NCBI GenBank assembly: GCA_016795545.1
Contig: JAEUGX010000033.1
Location: 124,001 to 188,000, forward strand
Source: Opitutaceae bacterium
Lineage (GTDB): Bacteria; Verrucomicrobiota; Verrucomicrobiia; Opitutales; Opitutaceae
Direction of reading: 5' to 3'
DNA: 64,000 nucleotides
Each line of letters starts with the position of its first letter. Positions within the stretch are counted from its first letter, which is position 1. The translations under genes and the position numbers were made by a program. Shown piece by piece: positions 15,633 to 23,718 of the stretch. The notes under the pieces were generated by a model. The model made no database searches and had not been told where the DNA came from. It saw only the letters and a list, made by a program, of their open reading frames with translations.

Positions 15633-17555
15633 CTAGGCAGGTTTGGTGGCGAGCTGCGCGATCGGTTCGAATGCGGCCGGGTTGTCGATGCTCGAGATGT
15701 CACCGGCCGGCTGACCGAGGAAGACGCGTGTGATGGCGGACCTCACGATCTTGCCGCTGCGGGTTTTCGGCAATGCCGGAAGGCTGAATACATGTTTCGG
15801 GGCCAGCGGTTTGCCGAGCTGCTTTGCCACTTGCCGCACGAGCTCCGCCTCCGTGGCCGCCTGGCCGGGTTTGAGCACCACGAAGCAGACGAGTGCGGTG
15901 CCCTTGAGTTCATCGGGCACCCCGATCACGGCCGCCTCGCTGACCGCCGCGTGGGCCGTCAAGGCGCCCTCGACCTCGCCCGGCCCCACCCGTTTACCCG
16001 CCACCTTCATAGTGTCGTCGGTCCGGCCAAAGAGGAACCACTGGCCGTCCTGGTCGGCCAGGGCCCAGTCGCCGTGGTACCAGATGCCGGGAAATTTCCG
16101 GAAATAGGTTTCCAGGTAGCGTTCGTCGTCGTGGAGGAAGCTCTTGGTCATCGACGGGGCCGGCTGCCGGCAGACCAGGTGACCCATCGTGCCGCGCGGG
16201 GCCGGCCGGCCCTCGTCCGTGAACGCCGCGACATCCATCCCGAGCGCCGGTCCGCCGAGCGAGCAGGCCTTGAGCGGGGTGAGCGGGGTCGGCGACAGGT
16301 GGCAGCCGATGATCTCGGTGCCGCCGGAGATGTTGACGATCGGGCAACGTCGCCGGCCGACCTGTTCGAAGCACCAGAGGTAGCTGGCCTCGTCCCACAC
16401 CTCGCCGGTCGAACCGATGACCCGCAGCGCCGACAAGTCGTGCCCGCCCGGGCCGCGGCCGTCCGTCGCGCGCATCAGCAACCGGATGAGCGTCGGCGAG
16501 CAGCCGAGCGTGACCACGCCGAGCTGCGCGCAGATCTCCCAGATCCGGTCGCTCGTGGGGTGGTTGGGCGCGCCGTCGAACAGCACCACCGGTGTCCGGT
16601 AGAGCAGGCAGCCGATGATTTCCCAGGGGCCCATCATCCAGCCGATGTCGGTCACCCAGAAGAACGGCTCGCCGGGCCGGACGTCGAACGCGTAACGCAG
16701 CTCCTTGCCGGTCTGCGCGAGGCAGCCGGCGTGCGTGTGGACGGTGCCCTTGGGGCGCCCGGTGGTGCCGCTGGTGTAGATGATGAGGCAGGGTTCCTCC
16801 GCCGCGGTCGGCGCGCAGGCGGTCACGGGCCGGCCCGAGTCCAGGAACGCCGTCCAGTCGGGGGTGTCGGTCCAGACCGTGCGGGTGACCGACGGCACCT
16901 TGGCGGCGGCGGCGCGCGCGATGGCGGCGGTGTCGGCGGGCTTGCCCCGGCGCGTGAGGGTGCCGCAGGCGAAGAGCACCTTCGCCCCGCAGGAATCCAG
17001 GCGCTCGCGCAGCGCTTCCTCGCCGTAGCCGCAGAAGATCGGGACGAACCGAGCCCCGAGCTTCATGGCGGCGAACAGCACGACCACGGTTTGGACCTGC
17101 ATGGGCGCGTACAGGCCGACGCTGTCGCCGGGCCCGACTCCCGCGGCCCGCAGGCCGCCCGCGCAGCGGTCCACCAACGCGGACAGCTCGGCGAAAGTCA
17201 CCCGCCCGGCGTCCTCGCGCCGGCCGGAATCGGCCTCGAAATACAGCGCCGTCTCGCCGCCGTGACCGTCGCGCACGTGGCGGTCGAGGCAGTTGTGAGT
17301 GACGTTGACCTGGCCGTCGACGAACCAGCGGGTCCAGGGAAAGCCCCGCGACTCATCCTTCACGCGCGCGTACGGCCGGGTCCATTCGATCCCGGTGTCC
17401 TGCATCACCGCGTCCCAGAACCACGCCGTGTCCCGCACCGAGGCGGCGTGAAGGTCGTCATACGTGGCCAGGCCGTGCCGGGCCATGAAGCGGGCGACGT
17501 GGGACTCGCGGGTCCAGGCGTGATCCTGAGGCTGCCAGATAAAGCCGGTGCTCAT
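15633..17555 (-). CDS. AMP-forming acyl-CoA synthetase (acetoacetyl-CoA or acetyl-CoA synthetase candidate)
   Basis: The protein is 640 residues. The adenylation core shows LIIYTSGTTGRPKGTVHTH (P-loop), SGGTEIIG and WYHGDWA, and the C-terminal hinge/catalytic part has GRTDDTMKVAGKRVGPGEVE and the lysine motif LPKTRSGKIVR. An acetyl-CoA-synthetase-type N-terminal cap with WFVDGQVNVTHNCLDRH is present. The family joins a carboxylate to CoA using ATP. Because a thiolase and homogentisate dioxygenase are adjacent, acetoacetate is an attractive substrate, giving acetoacetyl-CoA for thiolysis. This is inference; acetate or another short acid is possible. It lies 99 bases after the thiolase. The start at 17555 (STGFIWQPQ) was chosen over the longer proline-rich extension. 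Confidence 0.85.
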   Translation of the reverse strand: MSTGFIWQPQDHAWTRESHVARFMARHGLATYDDLHAASVRDTAWFWDAVMQDTGIEWTRPYARVKDESRGFPWTRWFVDGQVNVTHNCLDRHVRDGHGGETALYFEADSGRREDAGRVTFAELSALVDRCAGGLRAAGVGPGDSVGLYAPMQVQTVVVLFAAMKLGARFVPIFCGYGEEALRERLDSCGAKVLFACGTLTRRGKPADTAAIARAAAAKVPSVTRTVWTDTPDWTAFLDSGRPVTACAPTAAEEPCLIIYTSGTTGRPKGTVHTHAGCLAQTGKELRYAFDVRPGEPFFWVTDIGWMMGPWEIIGCLLYRTPVVLFDGAPNHPTSDRIWEICAQLGVVTLGCSPTLIRLLMRATDGRGPGGHDLSALRVIGSTGEVWDEASYLWCFEQVGRRRCPIVNISGGTEIIGCHLSPTPLTPLKACSLGGPALGMDVAAFTDEGRPAPRGTMGHLVCRQPAPSMTKSFLHDDERYLETYFRKFPGIWYHGDWALADQDGQWFLFGRTDDTMKVAGKRVGPGEVEGALTAHAAVSEAAVIGVPDELKGTALVCFVVLKPGQAATEAELVRQVAKQLGKPLAPKHVFSLPALPKTRSGKIVRSAITRVFLGQPAGDISSIDNPAAFEPIAQLATKPA

Positions 17556-17654
17556 GCGGGGAGGAAGGGGATGGAGGGGAAGAAAGGGCGCCGGCGGACG
17601 GGACTCCACCTTAAACCGCGCGGGGCGCGTCGCGGAGGGATCCGGCCGGCGGAC

Positions 17655-18833
17655 TTACAGGAGTTCGACGCAGGCCGCCAGCCCCTCGCCGCCGCCGATG
17701 CAGATGGCCGCCAGCCCGCGGCGGGCGCCGCGCTCGCGGAGCGCGGCCAGGAGCGTGACCAGGATGCGCGCGCCGCTGGCGCCGATGGGATGGCCCAGCG
17801 AGATGGCGCCGCCGCGCACGTTGACCCGCTCGGGCGGCGCGCCGACGTCGCGCATGAACGCCATCGGCACGACGGCGAAAGCCTCGTTGACCTCCCACAG
17901 ATCGACGTCCCCCACCGACCACCCGGCCGCCTGCAGCGCGGACTGGGCCGCCTGGACCGGCGCGGTGGTGAACCAGACCGGATCCTGGGCGTGGGCGCCG
18001 AAGGACAGGACGCGGGCGACGGGCTGCAGTCCCTTGGCGCGGGCGATGTCGGACGTGGTGATCACCAGGGCGGCGGCACCGTCGTTGAGGGACGACGCAT
18101 TGGCCGGCGTGATGGTGCCGTCCTTTTGGAAGGACGGCTTGAGGGTGGGAATCTTGTCGTAGCGCACCTTGCCGGGGCCCTCGTCGAGTTCGACCCGGGT
18201 CACGCTGCCCTTGGCATCGGCGATCTCGACGGGCGTGATCTCGGCCGCGAACCGACCGTCCTTCTGCGCGGCGTTGGCCCGGCGGAATGATTCGGCGGCG
18301 TAGGCGTCCTGCTGCTCGCGGGTGAAGGCGTACTTGGCGGCGCATTGCTCCGCGCAACTGCCCATGTGCAGGTTGTGGTAGGGATCCCACAGGCCGTCCG
18401 TGATCATCGAATCCACCACCTGCTGGTGCCCGATCCGGTAGCCGTCGCGCGCCTTCGGCAGCAGATACGGCGCCTGCGACATGTTCTCCATGCCGCCCGC
18501 CACGTAGAGCGAGCCCATGCCCGCCCGGAGCGCGTGGGCGGCCTGCATGACGGCCTGCAGGCCGGAACCGCACACCTTGTGGAGGGTGACGGCGCGCGCC
18601 GACTGCGACAGCCCGGCATGGATCGCCGCCTGGCGGGCGGGGGCCTGGCCCTGGCCGGCCTGGAGCACGTTGCCCATCAGGACGTCGGTGACGTCGGCCG
18701 GGACGACTCCGGCGCGGGCCAGCGCGCCCTGGATGGCGGCGGCGCCGAGCCGCGAGGCCGGCACGCCGGCCAGCGCGCCCTGGAAAGCACCGAGCGGGGT
18801 GCGGGAAGCGGAAACAATGACGATATCAGACAT
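17655..18833 (-). CDS. Acetyl-CoA acetyltransferase (thiolase)
   Basis: The protein is 392 residues, typical for thiolase. The nucleophile C88 lies in LHKVCGSGLQAV. The second half carries EVNEAFA, the histidine motif GHPIGASGARI and the final cysteine motif CIGGGEG. It would split acetoacetyl-CoA into two acetyl-CoA, or run in reverse, in the cytoplasm. Next to homogentisate dioxygenase and a CoA synthetase, it suits the last step of using acetoacetate from tyrosine. It is third in the run after hmgA and the flavin reductase, with a 75-base gap before it. Confidence 0.93.
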   Translation of the reverse strand: MSDIVIVSASRTPLGAFQGALAGVPASRLGAAAIQGALARAGVVPADVTDVLMGNVLQAGQGQAPARQAAIHAGLSQSARAVTLHKVCGSGLQAVMQAAHALRAGMGSLYVAGGMENMSQAPYLLPKARDGYRIGHQQVVDSMITDGLWDPYHNLHMGSCAEQCAAKYAFTREQQDAYAAESFRRANAAQKDGRFAAEITPVEIADAKGSVTRVELDEGPGKVRYDKIPTLKPSFQKDGTITPANASSLNDGAAALVITTSDIARAKGLQPVARVLSFGAHAQDPVWFTTAPVQAAQSALQAAGWSVGDVDLWEVNEAFAVVPMAFMRDVGAPPERVNVRGGAISLGHPIGASGARILVTLLAALRERGARRGLAAICIGGGEGLAACVELL

Positions 18834-18908
18834 GGGAGGTCGGGCAGCTATGGAGGGGAACCGCGGCGTTCACGAAACCAAAATGCGATATGACGGAGCG
18901 CGCCGTGC

Positions 18909-19517
18909 TCAGCCTGGCCGCCTGATGGTGAACAGCTCGGTCGTGCGGGTGTAGAAATCCCCGCCCATGCGCCCGATGGTGTCGAGCTTCCGCGGGTCGA
19001 GGTGCCCCTCGGCGTCGAGCACGGATTCGCTGACGTGGGCGCAGAGCACGGTGCCGATCACGATGTTGCCCGCCAGCGGACCTTCCCCGACGCGGACGAT
19101 GCGGTCGACCTTGCACTCGAAGGCCACGGGCGATTCCGCCACCCGGGGAGGCCGGATCCGCGCGGAGGGGGCCGCCGCGATGCCGAAACGCTCGAACTCG
19201 CTCTCGCCATGCGGCAGCGGCGCGGAGGTCTGGTTCATCGGCTCGCGCAGGGCGTAAGGCACGATGTTGACGACGAACTCGGGCACCTGCTCGACATTCA
19301 CGATCGTGTCCTTCTTCCGTCCATGCCGGTCGTTCGCCCCGGTGAACAGCAGCGTGGGCGGGCTCGCGCAGACACCCTGGAAGAACGAGAACGGCGCGAG
19401 ATTGGTCCGGCCCGCGGAGGAAATCGTCGCGACCCAGGCGATGGGCCGGGGATTGATCGAGCCGATCAACCAGGGATAGGAGTCGCGCGGCGGAAGCTGC
19501 TGGAAATCGATGAGCAT
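18909..19517 (-). CDS. Flavin reductase-like FMN-binding split-barrel protein
   Basis: The protein is 202 residues. It shows the flavin-reductase-like pattern: NPRPIAWVATISSAGRTNLAPFSFFQGVCASPP is recognisable as the FMN phosphate-binding segment (about 23-55), followed by KDTIVNVEQVPEFVVNIV and a C-terminal DPRKLDTIGRMGGDFYTRT. Members bind FMN and either supply reduced flavin or act as small oxidoreductases. Its role in this aromatic cluster is not clear; it could protect the pathway from quinone forms of homogentisate, but that is speculation. Gaps are 107 bases to hmgA and 75 to the thiolase. The ATG at 19517 (LIDFQQLPPRD) was chosen over an extension with no family match. Confidence 0.85.
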   Translation of the reverse strand: MLIDFQQLPPRDSYPWLIGSINPRPIAWVATISSAGRTNLAPFSFFQGVCASPPTLLFTGANDRHGRKKDTIVNVEQVPEFVVNIVPYALREPMNQTSAPLPHGESEFERFGIAAAPSARIRPPRVAESPVAFECKVDRIVRVGEGPLAGNIVIGTVLCAHVSESVLDAEGHLDPRKLDTIGRMGGDFYTRTTELFTIRRPG

Positions 19518-19624
19518 GGCGGTGCGGGAAGCGGGCGGAATGGGCCGGTATGGGGTAGGGATTATCCGTTGCCGGCCGATAGGCAAACCATGCGTGGCTC
19601 CGGGCGTCCGGGTCCGCGGCCCGC

Positions 19625-20809
19625 CTAGTCCAGCCACGACAGAGGGTACGCGGGATCGTCCATGGCCAGCGCCGGCTCCGTCAGCTCCAGCGGGTACTGG
19701 GTGTCAAACATGACCGCCAGCTCCTCGGTGCGCGTGTGCCCGAAACTCTTGACCGTGGTGCCCGGGTGCGGGCCGTGCGGGATGCCCTGGGGATGCAGGG
19801 TGAACGAGCCGGGCTCCACGCCCTTGCGCGAGCCGAACTGGCCGCGCACATAGAAAAGCACCTCGTCCGCCTCGGTGTTGTCGTGCGCCCACGGCACCTT
19901 GATGGCGTCGGGATGGTGGTCGAGGTAGCGCGGGGCGAAGGTGCAGATGACAAAGCCGTTGATCTCGAAAGTCTGGTGGATCGGCGGCGGCAGGTGGACC
20001 GTCCCCGTGATCGGCTCAAAGTCATTCGCGTTGAAGGTGAACGGATACAGGTAGCCGTCCCACCCCACGACGTCGTGCGGGTGGGAGGCCAGGATATTCC
20101 GCGTGTAGCGGCCGCCGTCCTTGGTCAGGACGGCGAAGTCGCCCTCGCGATCCACCACCAGCGTCTCGGTCGGCCCATGGAAATCGCGCTCGCTGTAGGG
20201 CGCGCCCAGCCGGATCTGGCCCTCGGCATGCAGGTAGCGCGCCGGGATCCGGACCGGGTGCGTCGACTCGAGGATGAGGTAGTCCTCCCGCGCGATGTCG
20301 TCCGGCACCAGCCGGTAGATCGTGCCGCGCGGGATGACGAGGTAGTCGTCCTGCCGGTAGCGCAGCCGGCCGTACTGCGACTCGAGCCAGCCGCCGCCGG
20401 ACCACACGAAGATGACATCGTCGCTTCGCCCGTTGCGGTAGAAGTCGTAGTCCGCCGCCATCGCCGTGGCGGGGCGGCAACGGTAGCAGCCGATGTCCGC
20501 GTTGAACATCAGCGGCACCCGCCCCGTGTAGGGATCCCCCGCGCGGGCCAGGCCGGCCGACTTCAGGTGGTGATGCCGGAGCGGCGTCGGCCCCGCCGCC
20601 GTGAGCCGGAACTCGCGGTACCGCTCCACGCGCTTCACCCGGGTCGGCGGCTTGAGGTGGTAGACGATCGCATAGGCCCGGTCGAAACCCTCCGTGGTGA
20701 TGACATGCTCGTAGTGCAGGCCCTCTCCCAGGTGGCTCGCCGCCGGGTCGCGCGGAAACCGGAGGTGATGCTTGCGCGGCAGCGTCCCGAGTCGGTGGTA
20801 GTGAGGCAT
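19625..20809 (-). CDS. hmgA: Homogentisate 1,2-dioxygenase
   Basis: The protein is 394 residues, near the shorter bacterial form. It is a cupin-type iron enzyme that opens the ring of homogentisate to maleylacetoacetate. Recognisable parts are HYEHVITTEGFD near the N-terminus, DDYLVIPRGTIYRL, GWDGYLYPFTFNANDFEPITG, and the iron-site region WAHDNTEADEVLFYVRGQF (Glu) and HPQGIPHGPHPG (His). It follows hppD by 91 bases on the same strand, matching the order of the pathway. Confidence 0.93.
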   Translation of the reverse strand: MPHYHRLGTLPRKHHLRFPRDPAASHLGEGLHYEHVITTEGFDRAYAIVYHLKPPTRVKRVERYREFRLTAAGPTPLRHHHLKSAGLARAGDPYTGRVPLMFNADIGCYRCRPATAMAADYDFYRNGRSDDVIFVWSGGGWLESQYGRLRYRQDDYLVIPRGTIYRLVPDDIAREDYLILESTHPVRIPARYLHAEGQIRLGAPYSERDFHGPTETLVVDREGDFAVLTKDGGRYTRNILASHPHDVVGWDGYLYPFTFNANDFEPITGTVHLPPPIHQTFEINGFVICTFAPRYLDHHPDAIKVPWAHDNTEADEVLFYVRGQFGSRKGVEPGSFTLHPQGIPHGPHPGTTVKSFGHTRTEELAVMFDTQYPLELTEPALAMDDPAYPLSWLD

Positions 20810-20900
20810 GGCGGGGAAGGGAAGGGCGGTTGGCGGGAGACGGGGGGAGCGGCGGCAGCCGCCGCCTCTGCGCGCGGCGCGCCGTCCCCGGCCGGGGGGC

Positions 20901-22016
20901 CTAAAGGGTTCCCCGCTTCGCCTGTTCGCGCTCGATGGCCTCGAAGAGGGCGCGGAAGTTGCCCTCGCCGAAACCGAGCGAGTTGCCCCGGCGCTGGATC
21001 ACCTCGAAGAAGAGGGTCGGCCGGGTGAAGACGCACTTCGTGAACAGCTGCAGCAGGTAGCCGTCGTCGGTGTCGCGGTCGACGAGGATGCGCAGCGCCT
21101 TCAGCAGGTCCTTGTCCTCGTCGATCTGCCCCACCCGCTTGTCGAACTCGCCGTCGTAGTAGCTGTCGGGCACGTCCAGGAATTCCTGGCCCATGCGCCG
21201 CATCTCCTCGATGGTGGCGACGATGTCCGGGGTCAGCAGCGCGATGTGCTGCACGCCCGGGCCGCGGTACTGGTCGAGGAACTCCTGGATCTGCGAGTTG
21301 GCGGAAGACGGCTCGTTGATCGGCATCTTCACCCAGCCGTCGGTCGAGCTCACCACCTTCGACATCAGCGCGGACCGGCCGGTGTTGATGTCGAAGTGCA
21401 TGTACAGGTCGAACCCGAACACCTCCTGGTAGTAGCGCACCCAGGGATCCATGTGCTCCACGTTGGCGACGACGTGGTCGATCATCGCGAAGTTGATGTC
21501 GCGGTCGTCGATGCCGCCGGGCTGGTTGACGTAGCCCGGGCCGAACTCGCCGTGCCTCCGGCGCTCGACGAAGCTGTGCACCGTGTCGCCGTACGCCGCG
21601 ATCGCGCCGTGGACGATGGCGGCGTCCTCATACAGCCCGCGCGCCGCGGTCGCGCCGCGCCGCTGCGCTTCGGCGAAGGCGCGCCGGGCGTCCTTCACGC
21701 GGAACGCCACGTCGCGCACGCCGCAGCCGTGCCGGTCAAGATGCCCGCGCATGAAGTCCGCCTCCGGCCCCCGGCCCTGCGGCTCCGCCAGCAGGAAGTT
21801 CACCCGCCCCTGCCCCACCACCCAGGCCCGCCGGCCCTGGAGGCCCGAGCCCGCGTCGCCGTAGGCCCGGACCGACATGCCGTACTTGCCGGTGAAAAAG
21901 TCGCGCCAGGCGTCGGCCTGGTCGACGATGAATTCGATGTGATCGATGCCCTTCAGGCCGAGCGGATTCGCGGAGGTCCGCGTGACAACCGGCTTCTCGA
22001 AAAAGGTGGTGCTCAT
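20901..22016 (-). CDS. hppD: 4-hydroxyphenylpyruvate dioxygenase
   Basis: The protein is 371 residues. It has two vicinal-oxygen-chelate halves, and the ferrous iron ligands are H181 (MIDHVVANV), H257 (GVQHIALLT) and E338 (LFFEVIQR). It converts 4-hydroxyphenylpyruvate to homogentisate, releasing CO2. The C-terminal helix motif with GNFRALFEAIEREQ supports HPPD over hydroxymandelate synthase. It is the first gene of the minus-strand aromatic run and is divergent from a LuxR-type regulator across 139 bases, which probably contains its promoter. Confidence 0.95.
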   Translation of the reverse strand: MSTTFFEKPVVTRTSANPLGLKGIDHIEFIVDQADAWRDFFTGKYGMSVRAYGDAGSGLQGRRAWVVGQGRVNFLLAEPQGRGPEADFMRGHLDRHGCGVRDVAFRVKDARRAFAEAQRRGATAARGLYEDAAIVHGAIAAYGDTVHSFVERRRHGEFGPGYVNQPGGIDDRDINFAMIDHVVANVEHMDPWVRYYQEVFGFDLYMHFDINTGRSALMSKVVSSTDGWVKMPINEPSSANSQIQEFLDQYRGPGVQHIALLTPDIVATIEEMRRMGQEFLDVPDSYYDGEFDKRVGQIDEDKDLLKALRILVDRDTDDGYLLQLFTKCVFTRPTLFFEVIQRRGNSLGFGEGNFRALFEAIEREQAKRGTL

Positions 22017-22034
22017 GGACGAGGTCGGAGGAAT

Positions 22035-22067
22035 GCGGGGTTCGCCCCACTCTAGCGGCGACCCCGC
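22035..22067 (-). promoter_or_regulatory. Stem-loop in the hppD leader
   Basis: On the minus strand GCGGGGTCGCC pairs with GGCGAACCCCGC, an 11-bp stem with one bulged base and a loop of about ten bases, ending 18 bases before the hppD start. Just upstream are two GTTTA units nine bases apart (22081-22097). It could be a leader control element or just a GC-rich hairpin. Confidence 0.4.
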
Positions 22068-22155
22068 AAACGGTCCATAAGCTAAACGGAGTAAACCTTC
22101 CGCGCGGCCGGTTCACGACGCTTCCGGCATCGCAAATTTTCCGGCGGCGGCTCCA

Positions 22156-22767
22156 ATGTCGCCCATGTCCCCGAGCGACCGCACGGATCAGCTGACGCAC
22201 TATGCCGCCATGATGGAGGAGGTGCCGGTGGGGCTGCTGCTGCTCGACTGGGACCTGCATCCGGTGTGGTTCAACGCCGAGGCGGCGCGGGCGTGCGCGG
22301 TGTGGAATCACGGCGAGCGCCGGGCGGCGGCGCTGCGCGCCCGCAGCGCGTTCCGGCTGCCGGCGCCGCTGGCGGCGGTGTGCGAGCGGCTGCGCGCGGC
22401 GTGGCCCGATGGCGATTTCGCGAAGCAGCCCCAGGTCGTGAGCGACCTGCCGCGCGGGCTGCACGCGCGGATCCGCGTGCATGCGCCGAACGCGGCCGTG
22501 TCCCCGGCATTCCACCTGCAGCTCGACTACCGCCGGCCGCGCGGCGACCGCGACCGGCCGCTGTCGCCGGGCGCCGTCGCGCTGCTGGCGCGCCTCACCG
22601 AGCGCGAGCGCGAGGTCGCCATGCGCGTCCGCGAGGGCCTCCGCACCAACGAAATCGCCTCCGAGCTGCGGCGCAGCCCGCTCACGATCAAGACGCAGCT
22701 CGCCGCCGTCTTCGCCAAGCTCGGCGTCCGCGGCCGCTCCCGCGTGGCGGCGCTGCTGAACCGATAG
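22156..22767 (+). CDS. LuxR-type HTH transcriptional regulator with PAS-like sensor
   Basis: The protein is 203 residues. The N-terminal half (about 12-120) begins like a PAS domain (AMMEEVPVGLLLLDWDLHPVWFN). The C-terminal 60 residues are a GerE/LuxR helix-turn-helix: ARLTEREREVAMRVREGLRTNEIA, then LRRSPLTIKTQLAAVFAKLGVRGRS. It is divergent from hppD and 113 bases before phhA on the same strand, so it is the obvious candidate regulator for phenylalanine/tyrosine breakdown. The ligand is unknown. An alternative start lies three codons later. Confidence 0.87.
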   Translation: MSPMSPSDRTDQLTHYAAMMEEVPVGLLLLDWDLHPVWFNAEAARACAVWNHGERRAAALRARSAFRLPAPLAAVCERLRAAWPDGDFAKQPQVVSDLPRGLHARIRVHAPNAAVSPAFHLQLDYRRPRGDRDRPLSPGAVALLARLTEREREVAMRVREGLRTNEIASELRRSPLTIKTQLAAVFAKLGVRGRSRVAALLNR

Positions 22768-22846
22768 CGGCGGCGCGCGCTCCGCGGGTCCCCCTGCACC
22801 CGCCCCACTCTCCTACCCTATTCGGTGTAATTGGGCGGATTGCCCT

Positions 22847-22865
22847 TCGATTCCCCGTCGATTCC
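22847..22865 (+). repeat. Direct repeat TCGATTCC upstream of phhA
   Basis: Two copies of TCGATTCC begin 11 bases apart, ending 15 bases before the phhA ATG. One-turn spacing would suit a protein-binding site, but the short length means chance is possible. Confidence 0.3.
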
Positions 22866-22880
22866 GGTAAAAATGCGCCC

Positions 22881-23681
22881 ATGCCGAACACCCCCGCCCA
22901 CCCTGCGACCGCCAACGCCGCGGACGATCCGCGCTGCATCCCGCACAAGCTGACCGCGCCCCTGCCCGTGGGCGACGCCTGCCGCTACCCGGACTACACC
23001 GCCGAGGACCAGGAGGTCTGGCGCACGTTGTATGCGCGGATGGAGGCGCTGCTCCCGGCCCGCGCCGCCGACGAGTTCCTCACGGGGCTGGCGGCGCTCC
23101 AGCTGGAGCGGGACCGCGTGCCGGCCCTGGCCGACGTTTCGCGGAAGCTCAGCCGGGCGACCGGCTGGCGGATCGCCCGCACCCCCGGGCTGCTCGACGC
23201 GCGCGATTTCTTCTCCTCCCTGGCGCAGCGCGTCTTCCCGTGCACGGACTACGTGCGGTCGCGGGCGGAGCTCGACTACACGCCGGCGCCCGACTGCTTC
23301 CACGACATCTTCGGGCACACCCCGATGATCATGCATCCGCGCTTCGCCGACTTCTACCAGAGGATCGGCCAGGCCGCGTTGCGCTGCCAGGACCCGGCCG
23401 TCGAGGAGGGCCTCACGCGGATCTATTGGTTCACGGTCGAGTTCGGCCTGATCCGGAATCCCGGCGGCCTGCGCATCTACGGCAACGGCATCATCTCCTC
23501 CTCCGGCGAGACCCTGCACTGCCTCACCGACAAGGTGAGAAAGCTGCCGTACCGCCCCGAGACCCTGGCTGCACAGCCGTACGACATCTGGCATTTCCAG
23601 GATCCGCTTTTTGTCATCGAGTCGTTCGACCAGCTGGAGGGCGAATTCGTGCGCTGGGCGAAGGAGCGCCGATTGTTGTGA
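22881..23681 (+). CDS. phhA: Phenylalanine 4-hydroxylase
   Basis: The protein is 266 residues, the usual bacterial monomeric form without a regulatory ACT domain. The iron ligands are H141 and H146 (CFHDIFGHTP) and E187 (YWFTVEFGL). The pterin-binding region and the TPEPD-like segment (DYTPAPDCFHD) are clear. It hydroxylates phenylalanine to tyrosine using tetrahydropterin and oxygen, supplying the divergent hppD-hmgA run. No tyrosine aminotransferase gene is visible between them. The leader has no Shine-Dalgarno site. Confidence 0.95.
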   Translation: MPNTPAHPATANAADDPRCIPHKLTAPLPVGDACRYPDYTAEDQEVWRTLYARMEALLPARAADEFLTGLAALQLERDRVPALADVSRKLSRATGWRIARTPGLLDARDFFSSLAQRVFPCTDYVRSRAELDYTPAPDCFHDIFGHTPMIMHPRFADFYQRIGQAALRCQDPAVEEGLTRIYWFTVEFGLIRNPGGLRIYGNGIISSSGETLHCLTDKVRKLPYRPETLAAQPYDIWHFQDPLFVIESFDQLEGEFVRWAKERRLL

Positions 23682-23718
23682 GGGGTGCCGGCCGGGAGAA
23701 AGCGCGGACGGGGCGGGG

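Noticed and set aside
15558..18290. Plus-strand open frame of about 900 codons across the synthetase and thiolase genes
   Set aside because: It is antisense to two enzymes with complete catalytic motifs, and the predicted product has no domain.
20901..22016. Hydroxymandelate synthase as an alternative to HPPD
   Set aside because: The neighbouring homogentisate dioxygenase and phenylalanine hydroxylase, and the HPPD-type C-terminal helix, favour HPPD.
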